NCBI RefSeq assembly: GCF_002834295.1
Contig: NZ_PISP01000001.1
Coordinates: 1,240,001-1,304,000, forward strand
Direction of reading: 5' to 3'
Length of the DNA stretch: 64,000 nucleotides
DNA from: Rhodohalobacter barkolensis
GTDB lineage: Bacteria; Bacteroidota; Rhodothermia; Balneolales; Balneolaceae
Part shown: positions 7,379-16,661 of the stretch, one piece after another
Layout: each line of letters begins with the position of its first letter
Numbering within the stretch: position 1 is the first letter of the stretch
Translations under genes and position numbers: made by a program
Notes under the pieces: model-generated
Databases searched by the model: none
Told to the model about the DNA's origin: nothing
What the model saw: the letters and a program-made list of their open reading frames with translations, nothing else

Positions 7379-8752
7379 ATGAAACCAGACATAGCAGTCA
7401 GCAGTTTAGAAGAGAAACTGAACGGAGAGATCATCCTCCCAGATGATGATAATTACGATGAAGCGCGTGCAGTCTACAACGGAATGATCGACAAACACCC
7501 CGCACTCATTGTGAAGTGTAAAGATGCAGATGATGTAAAAGCAGCCGTAAATTTTGCCCGAAAAGAAGGAATGGAGGTGTCTATTCGCGGAGGCGGACAC
7601 AGCGGCCCCGGTCTTGCATTGGTGGATAACGGGATGGTGATTGATCTGTCTCCTATGAAAGCTATTCACGTTGATCCCGAGAATAAAACAGCCAGAGTTG
7701 AACCCGGATGTACAACCGGAGAGGTTGATGCCGCCACTCATGAATATGGCCTGGCAACGGTAACCGGAATTATATCAAATACGGGTATCGGCGGACTCAC
7801 TCTCGGGGGCGGCCACGGATATCTGACCCGTAAATATGGCCTCACCATTGATAATCTCCTCAGCGCTGATGTGGTACTTGCCGATGGAAAACTTGTCCAC
7901 GCAAATGAGAAAGAAAATGCAGACCTGTTCTGGGCGCTGCGCGGCGGCGGCGGTAACTTCGGAGTCGTCACATGTTTTGAGTACCGGCTTCACCCCGTAA
8001 AAAATGTGATTGCCGGTCCGATGTTCTGGCCTATCGATCAGCTTGAAACCACATTAAAATGGTACCGCGACTGGCTCCCTGAAATGCCGGACGATGTGTA
8101 CGCATTTTTTCTTATAACAGAGGTAGCCTCTGCAGATCCTTTTCCGGAGGAGATACAGGGAGAATTAGTTTGTGGTCTTTTATGGTGTTATACGGGACAT
8201 GAGGATCAATTTGAAAACTATCTACAGCAGGCTCGTAATGCTTCCAAACCGCTTTTTGAATTTACCGGTGAGATGCCCTATACCGCTCTCCAAACCATGT
8301 TCGACGGTTTTTTCCCGCCCGGTTATCAATGGTACTGGAAAGGCGATTTTGTGCGCGAAATAAGCAATGAAGCAATCAAAGAACATGTGCGGTTCGCCAA
8401 TATACCAACCCCTCTCTCCACCATGCATCTCTATCCGGTGGATGGTGCTGCACACGAGGTTGGAAGTGATGAAACTGCCTGGAATAAGCGTGATGCCCAG
8501 TGGTCGATGGTTATCGTGGGTGTAGATCCCGATCCTGAAAATACTGATAAAATTAAAACCTGGGCCCGGGATTACTGGAAAGCCGTTCACCCTCACACGC
8601 TTGGCGGGTCATATATCAATTTTATGATGGAAGAGGGACAGGATCGTGTAGAAGCCTCATACGGTGATAATTACAAACGCCTGCAGAAAGTAAAAGCCAA
8701 GTATGATCCGGATAATTTTTTCCATGTGAATCAGAATATCAAACCGAAATAG
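7379..8752 (+). CDS. FAD-linked oxidase (berberine-bridge-enzyme-like)
   Basis: This 457-residue oxidoreductase has an N-terminal PCMH-type FAD-binding domain (about 35-210) and a C-terminal BBE motif (YGDNYKRLQKVKAKYDPDNFFHVNQNI). His74 in RGGGHS is the residue that usually carries the 8-alpha covalent FAD link. In bicovalent family members a Cys lies in the GTCxxVGxxG stretch; here that position is Ile132 (TGIISNTGIGG), so only the single link is expected. Family members oxidise sugars, alcohols or secondary metabolites with O2. The substrate cannot be read here. There is no signal peptide. The TonB receptor gene starts 2 bases after the stop, so the two are translationally coupled. Confidence 0.88.
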   Translation: MKPDIAVSSLEEKLNGEIILPDDDNYDEARAVYNGMIDKHPALIVKCKDADDVKAAVNFARKEGMEVSIRGGGHSGPGLALVDNGMVIDLSPMKAIHVDPENKTARVEPGCTTGEVDAATHEYGLATVTGIISNTGIGGLTLGGGHGYLTRKYGLTIDNLLSADVVLADGKLVHANEKENADLFWALRGGGGNFGVVTCFEYRLHPVKNVIAGPMFWPIDQLETTLKWYRDWLPEMPDDVYAFFLITEVASADPFPEEIQGELVCGLLWCYTGHEDQFENYLQQARNASKPLFEFTGEMPYTALQTMFDGFFPPGYQWYWKGDFVREISNEAIKEHVRFANIPTPLSTMHLYPVDGAAHEVGSDETAWNKRDAQWSMVIVGVDPDPENTDKIKTWARDYWKAVHPHTLGGSYINFMMEEGQDRVEASYGDNYKRLQKVKAKYDPDNFFHVNQNIKPK

Positions 8753-8754
8753 TC

Positions 8755-11187
8755 ATGTCTGCAAAACAGTTGATCCGTTTATTCGCGATTCTCTTCATCC
8801 TGTTTTTCCATAACATGGAAGTTAGATCACAGACTGTGATAACAGGTGTTGTAATCGAAGAAAGCGGATCAACGTTGCCCGGGGCAAATGTACTTTTACT
8901 GCTACCTTCAGATTCTGCTTTAGTGAAGGGAACCGTAACTGACAATGCAGGGTATTTTGAGCTAAATAATATTGATCCGGGTCGGTATTTACTATCTGTA
9001 TCCATGATCGGATTCCGGCGATACTATTCTCCAGCTTTCGAGGTAAACCAAAACTCAATAGAATTTGACACAATCACTCTGCAGGTTTCCCTTGAACAGA
9101 TGGAAGAGGTAGACGTTACAGCCCGACGGCCTCTGTTTGAGCAGAAGATCGACCGGCTTGTGGTAAATGTTCAAAGCAGTATAACTTCGTCCGGCAGTTC
9201 CGTGCTACAGGTTCTGGAAAAGTCGCCCGGAGTTCAGGTAAACCGGCAGAGCAACACCATCTCCCTGAGTGGTAAGTCCGGTGTTCGGGTGATGATTAAT
9301 GATAAGCTTGTGAGGCTGCCCATCGACGCAGTTGTACAGATGCTGAATGGAATGAGCGCCGCAAATATTGAGCAGATTGAATTAATCACCACGCCTCCGG
9401 CCAGATATGATGCAGAAGGAGATGCGGGCATCATCCATATCAAAATGACGGAGTTTTCAGAAATGGGAACCACAGGCACAGTGGGGATAAATGCAGGCTA
9501 TAACTATGCAGAAACGCTCGGCGGTAATTTTAATATCAGCCGCCGGGTGGACAAACTTGCCATGTTCCTGGATTATACCATCAACTACGACCGTACACAA
9601 AACAATTGGAATAATGAGCGATCCCTGGAAACGAATAATTTTATTGAAGAAGTAAGAATGGAGAACATCCGAAAGCCATCAATAAGTAATCAAAATGCCC
9701 GAATGGGATTAGAATATAAGGTGGGACAAAAAACTACCGCCGGACTCTTACTTGAAGGAAATCAAAGGCATTGGAAAACCCGGGATCTTTCAGAAAATTT
9801 TAGGAGTTTTAATCCTTCTTCAAGCCTGCTTACTGAAATGTCCGTTCGTGAAACCAACCGGTGGAAGGATGGTATGATAAATCTTAGTCTTGATCATACT
9901 TTCAAAAAAAATCGGTCACTGCATTTTGATGCGGATTATCTCTACTACAAAAATGACAACCCCTCTTTCTATGTGAACAGTTTCGTAGAGGGAGATATAT
10001 CCAGGTTGGAAAATGAAAGTATAGATGTTGAAAAAGAAACTCCCATACACATCCGGGTTGTAAAACTGGATTATATACACGAACTGTCAGACAAATTCAC
10101 CATAGAAACAGGTGCCAAGGGTGCATTATCAGATTTTAGAAATACGGTAAGTGTGTTGAATCTCATTCAAAATGACTGGATTGTGAACGATACATTTTCT
10201 CAGAATGCCAACCTATCAGAAAAAACGGGAGCGCTCTATCTTTCAGGAAGCTGGAAACCCGGAGAAACTGTCGGTGTGAATGCAGGATTGCGTTATGAGT
10301 ATACGGATCGGTTATTGAGCACTCCCGACAGCCACGGGCTTGTAGATTTACAGGGTGGCTATCTATTCCCCACCCTTTTTATTCAGAAAAGCTTTCCAAA
10401 TGAAAACAGTGTTGGTTTTTCGTATTCCCGAAGAATTACCCGGCCAAACTTTAATGATCTTGCACCTTTTGTGTTCTTTTTGGATCCCAATACGTTCCTA
10501 TCGGGCAATCCTGACCTAAACCCTGCAGTAAGTGATGCGCTGAAAATGGATTACAATCATAAGCAGTTTCTACTCTCACTTCAATACAGCTATACGAAAG
10601 ATGGAATTGTATCCTTTCAGCCTGAGGTCAATCAAAATACGAATGAGCAAGTTTACAAAACACAAAATCTAAACTATTTCCGAACCTATGCTATTAACAC
10701 CAGCCTGCCGTTTTATTTTACCACCTGGTGGGAGATGCGAACGAACGTATCCGGGCAGTATCAGGTATTCAGAACCGCCCATATGGATGAGAATCAAACC
10801 CAGGATATGTACAGTTACTCCGCTAATATCACCAATATGATTGACATGCAGCGGGATTTTTCACTTGAAATTTCAGGATATTACCAATCCAAAAGGTCTG
10901 CAGGATTACTACATTTTAAACCACAGGGAGCATTAAATGTCGGCATTCAAAAAAGAGTAGCATCAGACCGGGGAACAATACGGCTTTCGGCGGATGATCT
11001 TTTTTACACAGATTTAATGAGATACAGTACAAATATCCCAAGCGTGAATCTGGATAGCCATGGCGTATATGATTATGGTTCACGAAATATTAAGCTGACC
11101 TTCACCTGGAATTTCGGGAATAGTAAAATCGAATCCATAAATATGAGTACCGGCTCTGAAGAAGAGCAGAGCAGGGTTACAAATTGA
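8755..11187 (+). CDS. TonB-dependent receptor, outer-membrane beta-barrel family
   Basis: This 810-residue outer-membrane protein has a signal peptide (about 1-26), a carboxypeptidase-regulatory-like beta-sandwich (28-112), a plug-type domain (about 125-220, with the typical ANIEQIELITTPPARYDAEGDAGIIHI) and a long beta-barrel (PF14905-like OMP_b-brl_3). Related proteins import siderophores, glycans or unknown ligands using TonB energy. No SusD partner is present and no ligand can be assigned. The very tight spacing to the FAD oxidase suggests the receptor and the enzyme handle the same compound. Confidence 0.85.
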   Translation: MSAKQLIRLFAILFILFFHNMEVRSQTVITGVVIEESGSTLPGANVLLLLPSDSALVKGTVTDNAGYFELNNIDPGRYLLSVSMIGFRRYYSPAFEVNQNSIEFDTITLQVSLEQMEEVDVTARRPLFEQKIDRLVVNVQSSITSSGSSVLQVLEKSPGVQVNRQSNTISLSGKSGVRVMINDKLVRLPIDAVVQMLNGMSAANIEQIELITTPPARYDAEGDAGIIHIKMTEFSEMGTTGTVGINAGYNYAETLGGNFNISRRVDKLAMFLDYTINYDRTQNNWNNERSLETNNFIEEVRMENIRKPSISNQNARMGLEYKVGQKTTAGLLLEGNQRHWKTRDLSENFRSFNPSSSLLTEMSVRETNRWKDGMINLSLDHTFKKNRSLHFDADYLYYKNDNPSFYVNSFVEGDISRLENESIDVEKETPIHIRVVKLDYIHELSDKFTIETGAKGALSDFRNTVSVLNLIQNDWIVNDTFSQNANLSEKTGALYLSGSWKPGETVGVNAGLRYEYTDRLLSTPDSHGLVDLQGGYLFPTLFIQKSFPNENSVGFSYSRRITRPNFNDLAPFVFFLDPNTFLSGNPDLNPAVSDALKMDYNHKQFLLSLQYSYTKDGIVSFQPEVNQNTNEQVYKTQNLNYFRTYAINTSLPFYFTTWWEMRTNVSGQYQVFRTAHMDENQTQDMYSYSANITNMIDMQRDFSLEISGYYQSKRSAGLLHFKPQGALNVGIQKRVASDRGTIRLSADDLFYTDLMRYSTNIPSVNLDSHGVYDYGSRNIKLTFTWNFGNSKIESINMSTGSEEEQSRVTN

Positions 11188-11392
11188 ACGAAAGATTTGA
11201 CCAAATCGCCTGATTACTGTTGAATTTTTCAACCGGTGCACTATCCTCTCTCAACTGCACTAAAACCATCAGGCACATTAAAATAACCAATCTGGTTACC
11301 GTTATTATTTATCTGGTCAAAACAAATGGAACAAATGGTGTATATTTTCATACGACTTCCTGAAACACGATTTTAATTTAAAACAGACACGA

Positions 11393-11611
11393 ATGAAAAA
11401 TTTCAAATTGGGACTCATTTTAGCTTCAGCATTCTTTCTTTATGCGTGTGGCAGCCCGGAGCAGAACGAACAGACTCAGGCAGACGAAATGAACGATGTG
11501 CAGCTGATCAATGAATCAGATTCACTATCAAATGAATTATCTGCTGCGAGCGATTCAGTAGAACAAAAAATGGTCGAGTTAGAAACGACTTTAGAAAATT
11601 TGAATAATTAA
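11393..11611 (+). CDS. Small acidic lipoprotein
   Basis: This 72-residue protein has a lipoprotein signal (hydrophobic 5-17, lipobox ending YAC at Cys19). The mature part is short, Glu/Asp/Ser-rich and predicted helical (EQKMVELETTLENLNN at the end), somewhat like short coiled-coil lipoproteins. There is no recognised family. The next gene follows after 26 bases and is likewise a secreted coiled-coil protein, so they may work together in the envelope. Confidence 0.65.
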   Translation: MKNFKLGLILASAFFLYACGSPEQNEQTQADEMNDVQLINESDSLSNELSAASDSVEQKMVELETTLENLNN

Positions 11612-11637
11612 TAACCTGCACCAGAACTTACTATACA

Positions 11638-12315
11638 ATGAAATATTTATCACAAATTAGCCTATTGACGTTTTCACTGATTTTCATGGCATCCACTGTG
11701 GTTATTGCTCAAAACAATGACAGAGGTAATAGAGGTAACAGTGAAGACAGAGGGAAGATCGAGAAAAAAGAGAATCGGCAAGCCGATAGTTTGGATGTTC
11801 GTCAAGATAGTGTCAACCGTAACGCTGATTCCGTTAGAGCCCAGAACAACAGAGCAAACCGGCAGGCAGACAGTCTGAAAAGAAAACGCGGAAATGCACC
11901 GAATCAGGATAATAACGGCCAAGGAAATGCATACGGCAGAGACAAAGGAGATATGACCGGTCGTGAGTTTGGACAAGCACGTGCTGCGGCAGCCCGGAAT
12001 TTGAATAATGAAGTTGAACGAATGGAAAACAACATCATTACAGCAGAAGAAACGGTTAGCCGAGCCAGAACTGAAATTGAGCAGGCAGAAGAGAGCGTTG
12101 AAGAAGAACAGAATGAAGAACGTCGTCAAACGCGGATAGAGCAGATTGAAAAAGCCAAAGAGCAGTTATCAGACCTGGAACAAGTGATCCAAAGAGAGAA
12201 AGAAAAAGTGCAGAATGCCCGCAAGAAACTGGAAGAGATTTTTAACGAAAATGCTCCCGGAACCAGTTCCGACACAAATGAAGAGAACGAAGAGATAGAA
12301 TCAGATGAAGAGTAA
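11638..12315 (+). CDS. Secreted low-complexity and coiled-coil protein
   Basis: This 225-residue protein has a signal peptide (cleavage after about VVIAQ, residue 25). A highly charged Asn/Arg/Asp region (26-110) contains the repeats RQADSLDVR and RQADSLKRK and an NADSV variant. A long helical Glu/Arg-rich coiled coil follows (about 115-205), then an acidic tail (EENEEIESDEE). It has no catalytic motif. It is probably periplasmic or surface-associated. The gene ends just before a shared bidirectional terminator. Confidence 0.65.
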   Translation: MKYLSQISLLTFSLIFMASTVVIAQNNDRGNRGNSEDRGKIEKKENRQADSLDVRQDSVNRNADSVRAQNNRANRQADSLKRKRGNAPNQDNNGQGNAYGRDKGDMTGREFGQARAAAARNLNNEVERMENNIITAEETVSRARTEIEQAEESVEEEQNEERRQTRIEQIEKAKEQLSDLEQVIQREKEKVQNARKKLEEIFNENAPGTSSDTNEENEEIESDEE

Positions 12316-12350
12316 GAAAGGCTGACTTTTTTTATGACTTAAAAATCCTA

Positions 12351-12386
12351 AACCTGACAGTTTTTGCAATCTGTCAGGTTTTTTTA
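12351..12386. terminator. Bidirectional terminator between convergent genes
   Basis: A 10-bp stem AACCTGACAG / CTGTCAGGTT with a 10-base loop is followed by a T-run on the plus strand. The convergent CPBP protease gene ends at the same place. Confidence 0.8.
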
Positions 12387-12977
12387 TCTACCCAGCTTAT
12401 CTACATTCTTTAACATCACCAGATCATACACCGCATGAGCAATCATCGCTGAGATTAATCCGGTTGTTTCGAATAGAATTCCCAGCAGCATACTCAGGGC
12501 AAACATCATCACACCAAACAGAATGTGCCCAAATGATGTAAACTTAAAGTAGCCGTGTATTGCAATGAAAAGGATTGAAGTAGCCCAGATGCCAATAATT
12601 GGCTGAATGGCCCCTCTAAATAAGATCTCCTCACCTGCACCGGCAAAAAGTGAGATTTGTACCCTGTCGAAAGATGAAAATCGCGTGTTAGCTATCACCC
12701 TGAACAGCGCATAATCATTAAGAACATCGGCAATTGGGGATTTAGCGGAGAGTTGCATAACAACAAGCGCAGCTACTACACCTACCCCCAAACCCACAAC
12801 TACCTGAACAGGTATAGAGTAGCCGTGTTCAAACAGGGTCCAAATACTGCCATCATGAAGAAAATAGATCAATACCAAAGAGAGAACAATGTAGAAAAGG
12901 AAGGAGAGCAGTGACATTCCCAGCAAGTTTTTACCGGTGAGATCTTCCCCCATTTGAACCTCTTTTTCCTCTTCCAT
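12384..12977 (-). CDS. CPBP-family intramembrane metalloprotease
   Basis: This 197-residue membrane protein has about five to six hydrophobic segments. It carries the CPBP/CAAX-protease signature: EEILFRG with the paired glutamates and Arg at about 113-119, FIAIHGYFKF with the His at about 140, and a late conserved His (MIAHAVYDLVM). In bacteria these proteases are linked to peptide maturation, bacteriocin immunity or membrane-protein turnover. The target is unknown. It stands alone, convergent to the coiled-coil gene and divergent from the AsmA-like gene. Confidence 0.82.
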   Translation of the reverse strand: MEEEKEVQMGEDLTGKNLLGMSLLSFLFYIVLSLVLIYFLHDGSIWTLFEHGYSIPVQVVVGLGVGVVAALVVMQLSAKSPIADVLNDYALFRVIANTRFSSFDRVQISLFAGAGEEILFRGAIQPIIGIWATSILFIAIHGYFKFTSFGHILFGVMMFALSMLLGILFETTGLISAMIAHAVYDLVMLKNVDKLGR

Positions 12978-13095
12978 ACTTATAAATCCTTATAATGCTT
13001 TCAGTTTGATTTTATACCAATTCCTTTCATCTTGAAACAAACGACTTAAAATACAGATATCAATCTCTGAATCAATTCATTAAACAAACAAAAAA

Positions 13096-13767
13096 ATGAG
13101 CAAAGCAATTAAATTTGGACTGGGCGGAATTCTGGCAATCTTATTAATCGGTTTTTTAGTACTCACACTTTCCGTCGACTCCATTGTAAAATCAGGAATA
13201 GAAAGCGTTGGGTCTGAGATGACAGGAACTGCCGTTACCGTAGAACGGGTTTCCATCTCCCCTTTCTCGGGCAGTGGTACCATTAGTGGTTTCAGGGTAG
13301 AAAATCCGGAAGACTTTGGTGAAGAATACGCATTGGAAATTGATGATTTTAGCATCGAATTAAACATCCGTTCACTTTTTTCGGATGAAATCGTTGTTCA
13401 TGATATTGAAGTAACCTCCCCCTCAGTTTATGTAGAACAGAAGATGCCGGAAAACAATCTTCGTATTATTATGGATCATATTGAGTCAACTTCATCCGAT
13501 GAAGCTTCAGAGAAAGCTCTTGTGATTGAGCACTTTATCATGACGAATGGAAGTGCCGACTTGTACACAGAGGTTGGCGGTGAGAGATCAGCCCGTGTCG
13601 AAATCGCAGAAATTGAATTAAACGACATTGGCCGTGGTGGCGAGAGGCAAGCTGTTGAAAATGTGATCCGGGAGATTGCTGATGCAATTGTTGATCAATC
13701 CTTACGGGCTGCAGCCCAAAGCGGTGCTGAACAGATTCAGGATGCTATTCAAGACTTCTTAAATTGA
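13096..13767 (+). CDS. AsmA/DUF748-like membrane-anchored protein
   Basis: This 223-residue protein has one N-terminal membrane anchor (about 8-27). The periplasmic part matches the beginning of AsmA/DUF748-type proteins: GTAVTVERVSISPFSGSGTISGFRVENPE (about 46-75), then FSIELNIRSLFSDEIVVHDIEVTSPSVYVE. It is much shorter than true AsmA proteins and ends in an amphipathic helix (AIVDQSLRAAAQSGAEQIQDAIQDFL). AsmA-like proteins are tied to lipid transport and envelope integrity. That role is only inferred here. Confidence 0.7.
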   Translation: MSKAIKFGLGGILAILLIGFLVLTLSVDSIVKSGIESVGSEMTGTAVTVERVSISPFSGSGTISGFRVENPEDFGEEYALEIDDFSIELNIRSLFSDEIVVHDIEVTSPSVYVEQKMPENNLRIIMDHIESTSSDEASEKALVIEHFIMTNGSADLYTEVGGERSARVEIAEIELNDIGRGGERQAVENVIREIADAIVDQSLRAAAQSGAEQIQDAIQDFLN

Positions 13768-13814
13768 TCGGAAATTCCATCCGTCACTAGTTCCATTACG
13801 GGGCAAATATAACT

Positions 13815-13850
13815 AAGAAAAAAGGCGGAAACTATAGTGTATCCGCCTTT
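13815..13850 (-). terminator. Terminator of the GH3 gene
   Basis: The stem AAAGGCGGA / TCCGCCTTT is followed on the minus strand by TTTTTTCTT. It also lies just after the plus-strand AsmA-like gene. Confidence 0.8.
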
Positions 13851-13885
13851 AAACTATCTATGATTCGTTACATTTATAAATCAAC

Positions 13886-16222
13886 TTAATCACGTAGATT
13901 TTGAAGTTGAAAACCTGCTTTTTCTGATCCCACGCGAATTGTGAAAGATCCCTCTTCCAGAATCGGTTTGCCATCAAAGTCAGGGTAACTCAAATGTTCT
14001 GTCGGATCTATAGTCAATGTCAGTTCTTTCGATTCACCCGGTTCAAGTGTAACCCGTTCAAAATGAATCAACTCCTTAATCGGCCTTGAAATCCGTCCAA
14101 CCTCGTCCGTCAAATACCATAGGATCGTTTCTGTACCTACACGATCTCCATCGTTGGTCACAGTAATTTTAGCCGTTAATTGTTCATTCTCACTGAGTTC
14201 AGAATCGCTCAGTTCAAGATTGTCGTAGGCGTATTTGGTATAACTTAATCCAAAACCAAACTCCCAAAAAGTTGAGGCTTCACTATCCACTACAATGTCA
14301 TTGGCGATGGTTTCATCAAAATAGTAAGCTGCACTCGGTTTATGATTGTATGGAATAAAGTGTCCGGCAAATTGTGGATATGAAAATGGCAATTTTCCGC
14401 TTGGATTTACCTGACCGCTAATAACATGTGCAATTGCACGGGCACCTTCAAAACCGGGAAGTCCGGCCCAAATGATTGAATTCGTATCATGCACAATTTC
14501 ATTAATTACCCTGGGGCGTCCGGCAACTAAAACAAGAACCGAAGGCTTTTTTGTAGCATGTACAGCTTTGATCATCTCCAGTTGATCTTCCGGTAGATTT
14601 AAATCCGTAATATTGCCGACAAATTCAGTGTAGGGCTCCTCCCCTGCTGCTATTATGATTGCATCTGCAGTATTTGCAGCTTCATTAAATTCTGTTCGGG
14701 TTTGGGACCCTTCCTCTCCGATCGTCTCCATGCTGATAACCTCCGAATCCGGGAACTCATCTCGCAGAGCATCTGCTATCGTTTTCATGGATTCCGGGTA
14801 TCTCTCCTCCGATCCACCCTGCCAGGCCAACGTCCAGCCACCGGCAAGATTCCTTTTATTCTCAGCCGTAGGTCCAACTACCAGCAGCTTTTCTACACTT
14901 TTAGAAAGTGGCAAAACATTATCATCATTTCTTAATAGCACCATCGATTCCTGTGCCGCCTTCAGTGCTTCACCTCTGTGAGAATCACTGCCAATTTCAT
15001 CCAGTGATTCACCCGACGGATATGGATGCTCGAACAGACCCAGTTCAAATTTTAACTTCAAAATTCGTCTGACTGATTCGTTCAGTCGTTCTTCTGTTAC
15101 CAATCCATCATTGACCAATTTTAACAGGCTCTTGTTGAAATTCAGCGAATTCGGCGTCATGCTCATATCAATTCCGGCATCGATTGCCTGCAGTGTAGCC
15201 TCATCATAATCACGGGCTGTTTTGTGAAAATTGTAAAGCTTTCCAATATCAGCCCAATCCGTAACAATGACACCCTCGAATCCCATCTCATCTCTGAGCA
15301 GATCTGTGAGCAACTCTTTGGAAGCGTGCACCGGAATTCCGTTCACCTCCCCACTGTTCAACATCATCGTTTTCATACCGGCATCTATAGCTGCTTGAAA
15401 TGATGGCCGATGGAACTCATGGATAGTCTGCATCGACAGGTCAACAGGCGTTCGATCCCAGCCGGACCTGGGCACTGAGTATCCCAGAAAATGTTTACCG
15501 GTTGCAGCTAATTTATACGGGAAAGAATCGTGGTCGGCTTGAAATCCCTCAACATAAGACCTGCCCATTTCGGATAGCAGATGCGGATCCTCTCCGTAGG
15601 TTTCGTAAAATCGTGGCCAATATGGATTTTGTCCCAGATCTAAAACAGGTGCGAAATTCCACACATGTCCTAACGGTCCCGACTCTTTAGCCGTGATTTG
15701 TCCATTTTGAGCGGCATGTTCTGTATTAAAAGTAGCCCCGATATTGATATTATGAGGAAAGATCGTACTGCCATCAACATAACTTGCTCCATGCATATGG
15801 TCTATTCCATATATGATCGGGATTCCCAGCCGGGTTTCTTCCACTGCAATTCTTTGAAGTTCGTTGATATAATCCAACCACTGCTCCGGTGGCACAGCCT
15901 CACCATTCAAAAAAGAACCAATGTGATGATTCTTCAGAAGATTTCGAGCTTTTTCAGAATCCAGGCTGACATCTCGCTGCACACCTTCATTGTTAATCAT
16001 GGTGATGTTGAGCTGAGTCATCTGACCTACTTTCTCTTCAAGCGTCATTTTTGAGAGCAGATCGTCAACTCGTTCGTCAATTGTAAGGGTAGAATTTAAA
16101 TAGTGCTGAGCATGAACCATTGAATTTAAACTAAGTATTAAAATCAGACTGAAGAATAATATTGCCGGGAATTTATAAATCTTTAAATGATGACAAACCG
16201 GGATAGCAGTATACATATGCAT
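13886..16222 (-). CDS. bglX: GH3 family beta-glucosidase (BglX type), secreted
   Basis: This 778-residue glycoside hydrolase family 3 enzyme releases terminal glucose from beta-glucans and oligosaccharides. It has a signal peptide (hydrophobic about 19-34, cleavage after VHAQ), an N-terminal TIM-barrel with KH243-244 in ATGKHFLGY and the nucleophile Asp322 in GVIVTDW, a C-terminal GH3 domain (about 430-640) and a fibronectin III-like domain at the end (YTKYAYDNLELSDSEL onward). The start is uncertain by a few codons, because ATGs at residues 1 and 3 are equally possible. The gene is divergent from the sigma factor/FecR/SusCD genes and GH16, and should finish the degradation of the same beta-1,3-glucan. 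Confidence 0.9.
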   Translation of the reverse strand: MHMYTAIPVCHHLKIYKFPAILFFSLILILSLNSMVHAQHYLNSTLTIDERVDDLLSKMTLEEKVGQMTQLNITMINNEGVQRDVSLDSEKARNLLKNHHIGSFLNGEAVPPEQWLDYINELQRIAVEETRLGIPIIYGIDHMHGASYVDGSTIFPHNINIGATFNTEHAAQNGQITAKESGPLGHVWNFAPVLDLGQNPYWPRFYETYGEDPHLLSEMGRSYVEGFQADHDSFPYKLAATGKHFLGYSVPRSGWDRTPVDLSMQTIHEFHRPSFQAAIDAGMKTMMLNSGEVNGIPVHASKELLTDLLRDEMGFEGVIVTDWADIGKLYNFHKTARDYDEATLQAIDAGIDMSMTPNSLNFNKSLLKLVNDGLVTEERLNESVRRILKLKFELGLFEHPYPSGESLDEIGSDSHRGEALKAAQESMVLLRNDDNVLPLSKSVEKLLVVGPTAENKRNLAGGWTLAWQGGSEERYPESMKTIADALRDEFPDSEVISMETIGEEGSQTRTEFNEAANTADAIIIAAGEEPYTEFVGNITDLNLPEDQLEMIKAVHATKKPSVLVLVAGRPRVINEIVHDTNSIIWAGLPGFEGARAIAHVISGQVNPSGKLPFSYPQFAGHFIPYNHKPSAAYYFDETIANDIVVDSEASTFWEFGFGLSYTKYAYDNLELSDSELSENEQLTAKITVTNDGDRVGTETILWYLTDEVGRISRPIKELIHFERVTLEPGESKELTLTIDPTEHLSYPDFDGKPILEEGSFTIRVGSEKAGFQLQNLRD

Positions 16223-16661
16223 GTAGTTAATTTTTATCGATATTTAGAAAGTAATACCAACAATTTTAAATTTTCTGATTTGAGCTGAGCAACTTCAGAA
16301 ATTGATGAATTTTTATCGTTCAATTGTACATTACAAAAAATAAGTGTTGATAGATTCTGAAAATCAAACCATTTATTTACGGATAAAAAAACTTCTATTT
16401 TTTCTGACTTTAAATTTACAGGATGTTGTTTCCCAAATTCAAAAGTTTTCAATAGTATTGAATAAAAAGGCACACAAGAGTTTTCATATCAGTAACTTAT
16501 GTTAATACAAAATCCACTCTTTGTTTTGTTTGATGAAGCGTCTAATAATCAAATACTAAAATTTACCCTCTATATAAGATATTAAGGTCTAAAATAGTTT
16601 AATAAAAGTTTTTTTATTATTTTGGATTATTGCTTCTAAACCAATTTTTTAAATTTAATTA
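16223..16661. other. Divergent intergenic region between GH3 and the sigma factor gene
   Basis: This is an AT-rich stretch of 439 bases without a convincing gene. It should hold the promoters of both arms of the polysaccharide locus. No exact TAnnTTTG box was found on the plus strand. Confidence 0.5.

Noticed and set aside
16234-16473. A 79-codon open frame on the minus strand in the AT-rich gap upstream of the GH3 gene
   Set aside because: It has no recognisable domain, skewed AT-rich composition like the surrounding gap, and sits where promoters of both arms are expected.
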